Positions 23,974-34,690 of a stretch of DNA of 64,000 nt are shown piece by piece. The notes beneath the pieces were generated by a model. The model did no database searches. It had not been told where the DNA came from and saw nothing but the letters and a program-made list of their open reading frames with translations. The stretch covers positions 1 through 64,000 of the forward strand of contig MCFE01000330.1 of the NCBI GenBank assembly GCA_002104905.1. Reading direction: 5' to 3'. A program made the position numbers and the translations under genes. The stretch's first letter is position 1; each line of letters begins with the position of its first letter. Source of the DNA: Basidiobolus meristosporus CBS 931.73. Lineage: Eukaryota; Basidiobolomycota; Basidiobolomycetes; Basidiobolales; Basidiobolaceae.

Positions 23974-24710
23974 ATGTCCAGTCTTCAGGATTTAACAAAG
24001 TCTTTGAAACATTCACTATCTATGGAGATACAAGAAATCATACTTTTCTATGTTGGAGATACAGTTTTATATTTCAACTTCGAAAAATCAGATTGTTGCT
24101 TCGAAGAACTGATCATTTCCCAGGGCGGGCCAGGGTTCGTTATGAAAAAGGCAATCAGAAGGGCCCACGAGTCGCTCCTCGGTTGCCCTAGGTTAAACGG
24201 AGAAGAACTTATCGCAGCGCATTTTCAGAGCAATATTATTGCTGAATCCACCGCTCCTTTCGGTAATAAGCTACTTTCGCCGCCAGTAAAGGCCTTAATA
24301 AAGATCCCCTCGTATCGGAGGAAACATATCGGAATTTAGCCCTCAAATATGCTGAAGAAGCATGTCTTGTCATTGATCACCAGAGCATGTGCAATCTTGA
24401 TATTCTGCTCAATGATCTACATAATGTACATGCTGAATATGATTTCTTTGCAGGCATCGCGGTCTTGTAAAAGTAAGGATATCAACGGAACAGTATTTTT
24501 TGCTTGTTGAGAAATGGTTACATTCGGAATGAAAGGGGCTACCTACTAGGCTTGTTGCGGCTAAAATTGGAAGTGCCATATTATTGAGATTTGTACTGTA
24601 CCTTTGAGCGCGATCATACTGGATTGGCTTCTTTCTCTACTTGCAGTGATTTTTCTCGTTCCTTTATGTCAACTGGCATTCACTATCGCACCATTTTCCC
24701 AGACGGATAG
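23974..24710 (+). pseudogene. F-box/ankyrin-like family member with internal deletions
   Basis: The N terminus is preserved (SLSMEIQEIILFYVGDTVLYF, then GGPGFVMKKAIRR), parallel to the intact genes. After about 70 codons it jumps to the region around IPS..RKH and stops at 24339. Further on, in other frames, are ITRACA and a stretch like NDLHNVHAEYDFFA. A terminal piece SDFSRSFMSTG near 24640 equals REDFSRSFRAS of the intact gene. At least two deletions and several frame breaks make it a pseudogene. Confidence 0.75.
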
Positions 24711-25816
24711 ATCCCAAACCTAAAGCTTGAGTTATGGACAAGAAACATGCCCTTACCCTTTCCTTCACATAACCCAGAATGATATGCCAAGAGGAATACG
24801 GGTCATCCATTCCGTAATAGATTGAAGTCAGTTGTATGTGGGGCTATATATCATTGTACTGTGAATTCAGTTTTCCAGAAAGATCAAAATCACTGAAATC
24901 AATGCATAATGTTTATCTATTTATGCTTCAGTTTCAGTGATTTTTTTCCACTCATTAACTCGTAGAGTTGTTTTCGAAGAGATTCGGAGGAAAGGTGTAG
25001 CAAGTGATGGTGCGAATCCAACATCTGGCTCGGCAAAAATTGAGTGCTGTGTATTTAAGTGGACTTCATATAGATGTTACCAGTAGCGATGGAAAATGCT
25101 GAAAGTAAAAGGATCTGGAGAATAAAAATCCCTTATTTAACTGCTTGCGTATATTCACACATCAACCTTTGAACAATATTACTTTGTAGTAAACCTCAAG
25201 ACTATAGCGGCAATTTGGTCTAAAACTTCCGTAAGAAATCTGCTCAGGATGCTGGTATTCATTCTCCAGTAGTAACATGAGCTTCAATAAAAAACCAGGT
25301 TGCATGCAACTGATCATGCAGGCATATTCTACAACTTGGAGATGCCCTATTGACCAAGTCCAGTCAACAGTTCATTCACTTGAGGTTTCCATGCTCCACT
25401 ACAGAAATGAAAGAAAGATCGCTATGGATTGCCGTACTACATTGTGCTTCACTGGCGAGCACCATAATGGTGAAACACGATACATCTAAATAAGCCTGAT
25501 GCTTAGCCAGGGTTTTAATCGCTAGACACGCAATCGAAGTATCTTAGACTTTCTTTGAATTCACCGCTTATAATCAAGGCAAGTCTTTTTCACTACATTC
25601 GTCCCACCAATAAAAGTTAATCATTCCAACAATGAGAGTTGATCATGCCACCAATAAGAGTCTATCATGCCAAACGGCTAGCTGGTGTGCATGATTGATG
25701 GCCAAGACCTCTTATGTATTTAAATGGCAAATACCCGAGGCAGAACACAGACTAAGGGCTCCTTTCGAAACTCCTAAATCTAGGCAGCACTTACTCAAGG
25801 AAGAGGCGCGTAGAGA
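24711..25816. other. Upstream region of the first intact ankyrin-like gene
   Basis: AT-rich, no gene recognised. Near 25590-25675 there are three imperfect repeats of a CATTCCAACAATGAGAGTT / CATGCCACCAATAAGAGT-like unit, and TATTTAAA at 25718, about 100 bases before the ATG, is a possible core promoter. Confidence 0.4.
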
Positions 25817-27541
25817 ATGACGTTCGACCTTCAGGAGATCGTGAATATTATACGAAGCTCTCTATCAGCGGAGTTACAAGAAATGATCCTTTTCTATGTT
25901 GGCGATGTGATCCTTTATTTCGACTTCTTCGAAAAACCTGGACGTCACTTTGAGGCCTTGATAATTGACCAGGGTGGGCCGGGGTTTATTTTGGAGGAGT
26001 CTATCAGAGTGAGCCACAAGCCTCTCTTGCGGTGGCTTCTAAATGCCGTAAGCTACCCAATAGACTACCTACTCACGAGTGCAGTCTGTTACGGTGATCT
26101 ATGTATTCTATCCCACCTAGCTACTTTGATCGGGGAATCCTACAAGGAATACGACACACCAGCAAAGCTTTTTTGTGTCCTCAAAGGAAAGGTGCGATTG
26201 TTGGAGTACTTGTTTCACCGAAATCCATCTTTCCGAAGCGAGCGAAGTTGGGCTGAATGCATTCATAGCTGCTTACTCATTGGAATCACTGAATCAAGAG
26301 AGGTGTACTCCTGGTACCTAAGGAATCAAAACAGGTGCCCACGAGTAAGCAAAGAAGACCGCATCAAAGCATGTCTCCAGAATAACAACATTGATGGAGT
26401 TATGGAAAATGTAGACCAAAAAAGACTTGGCACATTAATAAGAGCCTTATCGAATATCCCCATAGCGTCAGAGAAAACATATCGAAAGTTGATGCGCATA
26501 TACGCTAGTGAAGCCGATATCTTGACATTCATTGCTAGAGCGTGTGCAAGGCTAGGATACGTTGACACTCTTGAGATTCTGTTCAACGAGCCATACAACG
26601 TCCATGTGGAGCACGATTTCTTTGCAAATATTCCTACTCTTGCAGTAGTGAAGGTTCTGCATAAGTATGCATCTCAACGCAATATTATCTCCTGCATGTT
26701 GGGCAATGGCCGTATCCGGAAAGTCAAGTCCCCTTTGGGCATCTATCAGACTCCCACAATCTATCGCAAGCTGCTAAGAACATTCACTGACTCAACCATA
26801 AGCGACATGGACACAATATCTGACCGAAAAGAGCATCAGTTAGACGATGTGTTGTTTTTTCTGGTGGATCTGGCTGAAGTGACCTCCAGTGCTGACCTGC
26901 TAAAGAAGTACACCCTATATGCCATTGAATTTGGTCACCTTAAGCTACTGCAGAGACTATTCCCATATTTGAAAGAAGGGCATTTGCAAAGTATCGCTCA
27001 AGAAATCGAAGCCGGGAATCCAGATGTATATGAAAGCAGACAGCCACAGGTGGTGGAGTTTCTCTTTGCAGCTGGAATTACTCAACAAACATCATTCTCT
27101 TTGTTAACGGATGGATTTGAGCTGGAATTTATCCAGAATCTCGTTGAGAAAGGATTGGTGAAGGATAATACCAGTGGAGCCGTGGTAGAATGGAGCATGG
27201 AGACCAGGAGGAGACTGGTACTGGAGACTCTGTTCGATATTAGCATGAAGCCCTACCAATTTTACCGGAGTGAAAAGGACTACCTGATGGATTTGATCCA
27301 CTCAACTGGGGACGTGGTTGATTATGGTTCGCACTACTGCACTTTTGAGAGAAACCATGCCCGACCGATTACCTTTTCCACTCGTGAAGACTTTTCTCGC
27401 TCCTTTAGAGCATCATGCCGTTCACATTGGGTCATGTACCCCAGCATGGTGATCTCAGATGTAGAATCAACAGTAAGAGTAACAAACATGTGGTTGCTAC
27501 TTCCCCGATATTGCAAAGATATTGAGCATATTCCATTGTGA
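25817..27541 (+). CDS. F-box-like / ankyrin-like repeat protein, copy A (574 aa)
   Basis: Intronless. Residues about 10-35 (IIRSSLSAELQEMILFYVGD) resemble a short F-box or F-box-like helix pair. The remainder is a series of degenerate helical repeats of the form G-x-L-x-x-L-x-x-L: YGDLCILSHLAT, KGKVRLLEYLFH, LGYVDTLEILFN, FGHLKLLQRLFP, as in divergent ankyrin repeats. There is no signal peptide or membrane segment, so it is probably cytosolic or nuclear. The copy at 28685 is roughly 60 percent identical by eye over the first 200 residues and diverges more toward the C terminus. By architecture it could be a substrate adaptor for SCF ubiquitin ligases or a sensor-type repeat protein, but this is inference; I do not recognise a named family. 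It belongs to an array of four, two of them broken. Confidence 0.75.
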   Translation: MTFDLQEIVNIIRSSLSAELQEMILFYVGDVILYFDFFEKPGRHFEALIIDQGGPGFILEESIRVSHKPLLRWLLNAVSYPIDYLLTSAVCYGDLCILSHLATLIGESYKEYDTPAKLFCVLKGKVRLLEYLFHRNPSFRSERSWAECIHSCLLIGITESREVYSWYLRNQNRCPRVSKEDRIKACLQNNNIDGVMENVDQKRLGTLIRALSNIPIASEKTYRKLMRIYASEADILTFIARACARLGYVDTLEILFNEPYNVHVEHDFFANIPTLAVVKVLHKYASQRNIISCMLGNGRIRKVKSPLGIYQTPTIYRKLLRTFTDSTISDMDTISDRKEHQLDDVLFFLVDLAEVTSSADLLKKYTLYAIEFGHLKLLQRLFPYLKEGHLQSIAQEIEAGNPDVYESRQPQVVEFLFAAGITQQTSFSLLTDGFELEFIQNLVEKGLVKDNTSGAVVEWSMETRRRLVLETLFDISMKPYQFYRSEKDYLMDLIHSTGDVVDYGSHYCTFERNHARPITFSTREDFSRSFRASCRSHWVMYPSMVISDVESTVRVTNMWLLLPRYCKDIEHIPL

Positions 27542-28684
27542 TGTATTTTACAGCAAACTCCTCAATAAAACATATTTAGCATTTAATGGGGACTGTGGTG
27601 TCTTCGCTATTAATGGAACACTGAGAGCTCAATCTATATACTTGCGAGTTCTTACTTCTCACCACTGTCTGCAATTATTCTAAGTTGGCTGGTGGTAAAT
27701 AAGTATTCGTGAGGTTAAGGTAGGAATTGACGTAGTAGTGAAAACGTAGACGCAGCATTGGATGGAAAAGGCAACTTGATCAATCCTTTATCCCGGGAAG
27801 TTTTCGGAAAGTGTTCCTTCGCTTGATTTCGAGACCGCTTCTACAACAGAATGTTCTGCAAGTGAACATCACCAGGTTGCGGTAACATGGAAGCAATAAC
27901 CTCTGAACGTGCGTACTTCGTTTCATTTCTTGGCTGAAACTGTAATGACTAGGCACTCAATGTAAGTTCCAACTGCAAAACTCACCGCCCCGAGTATCGC
28001 TGTGCAGGAAACGTTGATAGTCAACGTCTTGCTCTTGCTAGCCCCTTTGTCTTGCCAATAACTTTTGCGCAATGCCAGTTGTGAATAGGAAAACAGTGGA
28101 CTTTGAAGTGGAGAACTCCAGGTAAACGACAGTTGTCTAACAAAGTTTCCAGGGCTTCCCACCTCCACTAAAAACCTAATCAGCTGTGCGCATTCCTCCA
28201 CCCATTTTAGAATAGCGCATTCTGCGGGCCCTGTTGCTAACGAAAAGGGCACCTACACGGCAAAACAAGCCACTATCCCTATACTCTACTACTTTCTATT
28301 GGAAGCTAATAAGAATAAAGACGAATTCGCACTCAGCTATTGAAAACGTGTAACCGATTTTAAGGCTACGTAAGGGTGTTGACGGCTGGTTGTGTTGAGT
28401 CCTACTAGCGCTTTTATCCCTCAATATCTGAGTAATCAAGAGACTCTGGCACTGATTAGGTGAAGAGTAAAAATTTAAACAACAGATTCCATGGTATGCC
28501 TATTTAATCAAGACATAGCCTCGTTTTGATTATACTCAACATGAAAGAATCAGATGGCCAGTTGGCAATTAAAGCCGCGTGACATATCATCAGAACACAA
28601 AGAGGAATTTTTAAACTCAGCTTAACCCGCTCTTGTATTTCAACTTTAATAATACCTCACTTTATCGAATAACTAGGACCCGTA
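27542..28684. other. Spacer between the two intact ankyrin-like genes
   Basis: No confident gene. A 109-codon minus-strand ORF (27923-28252) has one hydrophobic stretch near its end (CTAILGAVSFAVGTYIECLV) and cannot be assigned; treated as unproven. Confidence 0.35.
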
Positions 28685-30355
28685 ATGACGTTTGACCTTC
28701 AGGCAATAGTGAGTGCATTGAAAAGCTCACTATCTACGGAGATACAGGAAATCATCCTTTTTTATGTTGGTGATGCGGTTCTATATTTCAACTACTTCCA
28801 AAGGCCAGGCCGTCTTTTCGAAACCCTGGTGATTGCACGGGGTGGACCAGGGGTTGTTTTGGAGGAAGCCATTAGAAGGGGCAACAAGCCACTTCTTCGG
28901 TGGCTTCTAACTGCCGTAAACTTTCCAATGGATTACTTGCTCACCAGTGCCTCCTATTATGGAGACCTAGGCGTACTATCCTACTTTATTAGCTTGATGG
29001 GAGATGACTACCAGATTTACGACACACCAGCCAAGCTCGTTTGTATATCACAAGGGAAGCTACACTTGCTGGAATACTTGATCGAAAAAAACCCGACTTT
29101 TAAACAAGGACCAGGTTGGGCCAGGTGTATTCACCAATGTATAATATATGGAATATCGAAATCTAGCAAAATTTACTCTTGGTACTTGAGAAAGCAAAGG
29201 ATTTGTCCCCGAGTAAGCAAAGAGGATCTCATCAAAGCATGTCTTCAGCATGACAATCTTCTTGGGGCTATAGAACTTGTTGGGAAACGAAGACCTACAG
29301 CATTAATGAAAGCTTTGAGAATGATCCCTTCAACATCGGAAGAAACATACCGAAGACTGGTTCTCAAATATGCCGGCGAAGAAAATATATTGACATCTAT
29401 TGCCAGAGCATGTGCAAGGCTGGGGTACATCGAAACCCTTGAGTCCCTGTTTAACGAGCCATACAACGTACATGTGGAGTCCGATTTCTTTTATGGCAAT
29501 CCCAATCTTGCTGTAGTGGAGGTCCTCCACAAGTATGCATCTCAACGGGATAGTATTTCTTGGCTGTGGTACAATGGCCACATCCGCAAAATCAAGTCTC
29601 GTTTCACAACCTACCAGACTCCCAAATGCTATCTAAAGCTCTTGAGAACATACACTGAATTCGATGTATGCTGTAACCGAAGTAATTGTTCACATAGCAC
29701 TGAACAGCAACGGGAGAATGTATTGATGTTTCTGGTTGATTTAGCTAAAATAACCTCGAAAACTCAGCTGCTCATCAAATATATCAAGTATGGGATCGCA
29801 TATGGAAGCTTACAACTGCTAAAAAAGATGGTCCCGTTATTGGGGGAAAGAGATTTGCAGAGTCTCCGACTCGAAATTACAGAAGGTCGGCTAAATATCT
29901 ATCGAAGTGCAAGGCCGCAGATTGTGGAGTATTTGTCGGATTTAGGAATAACTCAAGACACGAGGCTTGCTTCTCTGTGCGGTTGTTTTGACTTGGTATT
30001 TATCAAGAGCATTGCGGAAAAGGACCTGGTAACAGAGCTCAAAAACAATCGCTTGCTAGCCCCAAACTACCTGCAGCATTCTATTGTACGGGATGTTTGC
30101 TACGGAAATGGCCAATATTGGAAAGAAAGTGACTACTTGATGGGTTTTTTGCGCTTGACCCGCAATTTTGTTCCCAATCACAAATACTATTGGACAATTG
30201 GAAGCAATTGCGACAACTCTATTACTTTTTTGCCTGATCTTTGTTTTACTCTTTCATTTGTACAGCAAGTTTATTCATACCAGTTGGACTTGAGCCTTCA
30301 GATAGAGTCAGTTTTGTGGAAAAAAGCAATGTCATTTCTATTTCTTCATTATTAG
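28685..30355 (+). CDS. F-box-like / ankyrin-like repeat protein, copy B (556 aa)
   Basis: Same architecture as copy A: MTFDLQAIV, then LSTEIQEIILFYVGDAVLYF (F-box-like), GGPGVVLEEAIRRGNKPLLR, repeats YGDLGVLSYFIS, QGKLHLLEYLIE, LGYIETLESLFN, and YGSLQLLKKMVP. RVSKEDLIKACLQ, IARACARLGY and NEPYNVHVE are shared almost word for word with copy A. The last about 100 residues differ, so the C terminus evolves faster. Intronless; upstream sequence is not obviously shared. Repeat R begins 25 bases after the stop. Role unknown; same alternatives as copy A. Confidence 0.75.
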   Translation: MTFDLQAIVSALKSSLSTEIQEIILFYVGDAVLYFNYFQRPGRLFETLVIARGGPGVVLEEAIRRGNKPLLRWLLTAVNFPMDYLLTSASYYGDLGVLSYFISLMGDDYQIYDTPAKLVCISQGKLHLLEYLIEKNPTFKQGPGWARCIHQCIIYGISKSSKIYSWYLRKQRICPRVSKEDLIKACLQHDNLLGAIELVGKRRPTALMKALRMIPSTSEETYRRLVLKYAGEENILTSIARACARLGYIETLESLFNEPYNVHVESDFFYGNPNLAVVEVLHKYASQRDSISWLWYNGHIRKIKSRFTTYQTPKCYLKLLRTYTEFDVCCNRSNCSHSTEQQRENVLMFLVDLAKITSKTQLLIKYIKYGIAYGSLQLLKKMVPLLGERDLQSLRLEITEGRLNIYRSARPQIVEYLSDLGITQDTRLASLCGCFDLVFIKSIAEKDLVTELKNNRLLAPNYLQHSIVRDVCYGNGQYWKESDYLMGFLRLTRNFVPNHKYYWTIGSNCDNSITFLPDLCFTLSFVQQVYSYQLDLSLQIESVLWKKAMSFLFLHY

Positions 30356-30379
30356 GCAAAGCTTGTATACCTTCAACAA

Positions 30380-30665
30380 TGGTGCATGTGCCCTATGAGA
30401 AATCTCTACTTAGGGCTCATCTGATAATCTGCTGGTATTATGCTGGTGTTTTTCCTACACATCTTTGATTTTGATTTGTGGCAGAAGCTGTGAGTAGCTT
30501 ATGACCAAATTTGGGTATGAATGCCAGTGGGCCTAGTCTCCTCCAGGAAGATATGTCTGCTTGTCTGCCTAATAGCTACATCCTGAGATAATCAGAGTAG
30601 TAAGTTTTGAATACTTGGAATTCAGCTGATTTTACTTTAGTATTCTGCAGGCCATTTCCTATTAT
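30380..30665 (+). repeat. Direct repeat R, copy 3 (right edge of the ankyrin-like array)
   Basis: Matches 22497-22806 in the same direction, so the whole gene array lies between two copies. It starts just after the stop of copy B. Confidence 0.6.
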
Positions 30666-31295
30666 TATCTTAGTGGCAAAATGCAATAGGATTAGATGGA
30701 TACCCTATAGGTGCCTCAGTCTTAATTTCCTTCATTCATTTCTGCTGTAGGAGCCCTTGATTGTATTGACCTATACAAGTCCCCATGACCAATGAAAAAT
30801 AATTTGGCCCTGCAAGTGGATTCAGTATGCATCAACCATCAGGATTATGCAATGAGGCTGTCATGAGACCAGCAGCTGGAACTATTGACCCTCTACACAA
30901 TCTTATGGTGGAATTGTGATGGCATTTTGCTGTTTTTACAGCTGAACAAAGTAAAAAACCTGACAGTGTTTGAATAGTCTTTTAACAAGACTTGCATGGC
31001 ATTTTGATGGTCTTTAAGCAGTCTACATTTTTTAGAGTAGACCTAACCAGCCAATACATGCAAATGCCTTATGTCACAGAAAACTTGATGGCATTTTTAA
31101 TGCCTTGTTGCAGACCACTGTTGGCATGATTACAGCAGTACAATGACATACAACAAGTCCTGTATAGTGCAACCATACCATTTACCAAATGGTATTTCCC
31201 TTTTCTACCTCCCCTTGTGCCACTTGTATATTCCACAATACAATCACCTTACTTTATTAGCTTACCCATTACCTCCATGAGTATACTGCATAAAT
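30666..31295. other. Repeat-derived spacer
   Basis: AT-rich, CpG-poor. Several phrases recur loosely (GATGGCATTTTGCTG, GGCATTTTGATGG), suggesting old repeats, but no element with ends could be drawn. Confidence 0.35.
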
Positions 31296-32026
31296 GACTT
31301 GTTCTGTTGGATAGAGCCAGATTGAGCCATAAGTGCCAAACAGTGCCATAGTGTTCCAGAGTGGCAGAGCAGATCTAAACTTAGCCATACAATGTGATGT
31401 ATAATTCTACAACTTCACACAAAATAGCCACTGTGTTTCACCTCTTGTGCTGGAGAAATTCCATTTTTTGATCTTTTTTGGAGATCAATTTTGTGCATGG
31501 TGTGCAAGAGAACAGAAGGACTAAAGCATGCACTTGGTACTTAACACCCATGGCAGTCTGAAACCAGCTCCAGAGGTCTGTAACTTGTCACAAAAATGCA
31601 TGGCACTATCTTGGTCTGCTGATACTTTCAGGCATTATATCTAAATATTGGCCCTAGAGTAAAACATATACAAAGCACTTAAAGTGCCAGATAGTACCAG
31701 TAAACCAAGATAGTGCCATGCATTTATGCCAAGCGCTAAAGACCTATGAAGCTGGACTCTGAATGCAATGGGTGCAGAGTACTAGGTGCATGTCTTCAGT
31801 CCTTCTGTGCATCTATATATCAGGCACAAATTTGATCCCAAAAAAAAGGTCAATAAATGGATTCTCTCCAGCACAGTAGGTGAAACATAGGGGCTGCTTT
31901 GCATGAAGACAAATAATTATGTTTTACACTCTGTGACCAGGTGTAGGTCCACTTGGCCTCTATGGTACACCATGGCACTATTTGACACTCACAGCTCCAT
32001 ATGGCACTATCAAACTGAACAAGCCC
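31296..32026. mobile_element. Palindromic element P1 (731 bp), Harbinger-type ends, TSD AAA
   Basis: Degenerate member of the palindromic family. The ends are TGACTTGTTCTGTTGGATAG on the left and a matching inverted AGTTTGATAGTGCCATA-type end on the right. AAA flanks both sides (31293-31295 and 32027-32029). Internal AGTGCCA/TGGCACT motifs and the CTTGGTCTGCTGATACT / AGTACCAGTAAACCAAG inverted core are preserved. No coding capacity. Confidence 0.75.
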
Positions 32027-32395
32027 AAATTTGAACCAAAAATCTATGGCCTCCTGCTTACCAACCTCTATACATATGAACACCCACTAGAATTGACATA
32101 CTATTATCACCTCTACTTTATAGCCTTTGACTCCCAACACTTCCAATGTACACTTAGTGGAAATGGCTTCAGAAGCCTATTTGAATCAATACATATTCAG
32201 TTTGTCCAGTCCTTGCATTTATATTGGTGCAAATAGATTTGTTCCATTGTACTGTGCCAGGGTATGCAGCACAATCTGTGGTCTTGAAGAGCAATCAGGT
32301 GCAATGCTATAGCTACCAATAGGCATGATAGCACTTAGCCAGTTTCAAACTATGTGGGACAATCTTGCGTACTATGGCACAAACTGTCAAAATGA

Positions 32396-33094
32396 ATGCT
32401 TTGCATCAACATTCAAAACTTAGCCAATTTTACTTGCTTAAAAAATAGTGTACCCTAACAGATTTTCTCTAACCAAAACATAACTAATCCCAGTTATGGT
32501 TTACTTTATCACTTCTCAGAATCTATTCTGGCTGTCACACCTGATCAATTTTTATGTGACCTTTATGTTATCAACTTATCTGCAAAGCCTTCACAGGTGA
32601 TAAATCATCTGAGATCTCTCCAACCACTAAGCAATTGCCAAGACATCAGCTAATTAATGATGTAATTCTCATGCATCTTATGCACCTATCAACACCCAAA
32701 CTGTGCTCAATTAATGCAGTCTCTTGGTGCTGACTAGTTTAACTTGATCAGAAAAGTATCCATAGAGTTTACTGAACCTTTTGGTTCAGTGTGTCTCTCA
32801 ACAAAATTAAGATTGTGTCTCAACAAAATTGAGAATTCCACAATTCCAATCTAGTTTTTACACAAGACTAGCATATCTAGCACTTCCAAGAACACCAAGC
32901 CTAACCTTCATAGTAAGTTAACTCTGTAGCCTTTATAGCCAAATCCAGCTATTTACTAGACCAATATTAGACCAAAATATTCTCTGCTACTACTTCAGCC
33001 ACTCTCTGACAATCCTAAGATTCTGCACTTCATTGTCCCTTAGGTGCATTTAAACCATTCAAGAGTTTTGTTACACTTTTCTCCTGGATACAAC
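32396..33094. mobile_element. Unclassified 0.7-kb insertion in Harb-0
   Basis: About 699 bases break the Harbinger end sequence. AATGA occurs immediately before (32391-32395) and after (33095-33099) the insert, and intact family members have a single GATGA there. No long ORF or clear inverted ends were seen; class unknown. Confidence 0.45.
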
Positions 33095-33151
33095 AATGAG
33101 GTTGGCAGAGATGATTGCACCAACTTGCAATGTTTGCATCACATGCACAAT

Positions 33152-33885
33152 AGACTTGTTCCGTTGGATAGTGCCACATTGAGCCATGAGTGCCAAATGA
33201 TGCCATAGTGTGCCAGGGAGGCTAAGTGAGCCTATACTTGGCCACAGAGTGTGAAACATGTATCTGCATCTTCATGCAAAGCAGCCCCTGTGTTTCACCT
33301 GTGATGCAGGAGAAAATCCATTTTTTGACGTTTTTTTGTGGATCAATGTTATGCAGGATGTGTAAGAGCATAGAAGAACTGAAGACATGCATCAGGTACC
33401 CAATACCCATGGCACTCTGAATCTAGCTCCTGTGGCTTGTAACAAGTCACAACAATGCATGGCACTATCTTGGTCCACTGGTACTATCTGGCACTATATT
33501 TAATTATTAGCCCTAAAGTAAGATCTATACAAAGCACTTATAGTGCCAGATAGTACCAGTGGACTAAGATAGTGCCATGCATTGTTGTGACTTGTTACAA
33601 GCCACAGGAGCTAGATTCAGAGTGCCATGGGTATTGAGTACCAAATGCATATTTTCAATCCTTTTGTGCTCTTACATATCCTGCACAACATTGACCTAAA
33701 AAAAAAGGTCAAAAAATGGATTTTCTCCAACACAATGGGTGAAACACAGGGGCTGCTTTGCATGAAGATGCAGATCTATGTTTCATACACTGTGGCCAAG
33801 TATAGGCTCACTTAGCCTCCCTGGCACACTATGGCATCATTTGGCACTCATGGCTCAATGTGGCACTATCCAACGGAACAAGTCT
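33152..33885. mobile_element. Palindromic element P2 (734 bp), TSD AAT
   Basis: The best-preserved palindrome. The first about 97 bases from AGACTTGTTCCGTTGGATAG are repeated perfectly as the inverted right end. The inverted match continues with small differences to 33497, leaving a loop of about 41 bases (33498-33538). The arms therefore are about 346 bases each. AGTGCCA or TGGCACT occurs about a dozen times. AAT flanks both sides (33149-33151, 33886-33888). It lies inside the Harb-0 relic; other Harbinger copies have the uninterrupted site. Conserved short ORFs within it are by-products of the palindrome. Confidence 0.9.
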
Positions 33886-34026
33886 AATCATATATCACTA
33901 TTATCATAGGTAAGATCTGGTACTCAGATATGTTTCTTCAACGTAAATGAAAATAAGTTCATATCACATTATAAACTACATTGATACTTGCCATTTTGGT
34001 TATCACCACCCCAATTCAGCTGTACA

Positions 34027-34690
34027 CTATGAAAAATAACTGTAATGATCCATCAAAAGGCGGTCACAAAATAAAAGTCTGGTTACTGAGAGGTATTGAT
34101 TCCATCAGGACACTGTGCAAAGACTGTTGAAAAATAACTGCACCCCAGATTTCACAAAAACCTTGTCAGTGTTTTTCACCACAACAATATATAAGTGGCT
34201 TTTGATTGGTTCTCTGACAATTCTCTCACTTTCTGATCATGAACACTCAATCACCTCCTATGTTTGGGCTCATTGATTGACTATTGCCTCTGTTTCACAC
34301 TCCTTACTTTTTGACTTAACCAATTCTCCTACTTTTCATGCATACAAGTTGATTAATACCCTATGAAAAATTATTGTGATGATCCCATCAAAAGGCCGTC
34401 ACAAAATCTAAGTCCTGTAACTAAGAGGAATTGGTCCCATCAGGACATCATGCAAAGACCGTCAAAATAATTGCACCCCAGATTTCACAAAAACTTAGTG
34501 AAAATGATTCTTCACATCACTACAACAGTAGCTTTTGATTGGTTTGCTGCCGGTTTTCTCACTCTCTGATTCTGGTCACTCTATCACCTCCTACATTTGT
34601 GTGCATTGATTGAATATTGCCTCTTTTCACACTCCTTACTTCCTGACTCAAGCATTTCTGTTACTTTTCATATTTACAAATTGATTTATT
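34027..34690. repeat. Tandem duplication, two units of about 334 bp
   Basis: Units begin CTATGAAAAATAACTG at 34027 and CTATGAAAAATTATTG at 34361. Both contain ATCCATCAAAAGGC-like, CACCCCAGATTTCACAAAAA, CTTTTGATTGGTT and CACACTCCTTACTT. One related single copy appears inverted at about 48850-49220, so duplication happened in this copy only. It forms the 3' flank of the unclassified repeated gene. Confidence 0.75.

Larger units (their letters stand above)
32235..34020. mobile_element. Harb-0: truncated Harbinger-like relic carrying two insertions
   Basis: Starts AGATTTGTTCCATTGTACTGTGCCA, the accessory-side end of the Harbinger family in inverted orientation. The matching subterminal sequence continues (TGTGGGACAATCTTGC, then GAGGTTGGCAGAGATGATTGCACC, then GGTAAGATCTGGTACTCAG). 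It is interrupted by a 0.7-kb unknown insert (32396-33094) and by palindrome P2 (33152-33885), and is cut off at about 34020 where the unclassified element begins. No transposase remains. Confidence 0.65.

Noticed and set aside
27923-28252. Minus-strand ORF of 109 codons as a membrane protein
   Set aside because: One hydrophobic stretch only and no relative in the window; not enough to call a gene.
33222-33815. Short ORFs of about 62 codons (MGIGYLMH.. / MGIEYQMH..) repeated in all palindromic elements
   Set aside because: They occur on both arms of the same palindrome and in each copy because the DNA is repeated; they carry no protein-like pattern or common frame beyond the repeat.
33886-33888. 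TA-dinucleotide (Tc1/mariner-type) target duplication for the AGACTTG elements
   Set aside because: Left ANTA and right TANT could suggest TA, but the variable middle base agrees on both sides in every copy, which needs a 3-bp duplication; the transposase is also DDE_4-like.
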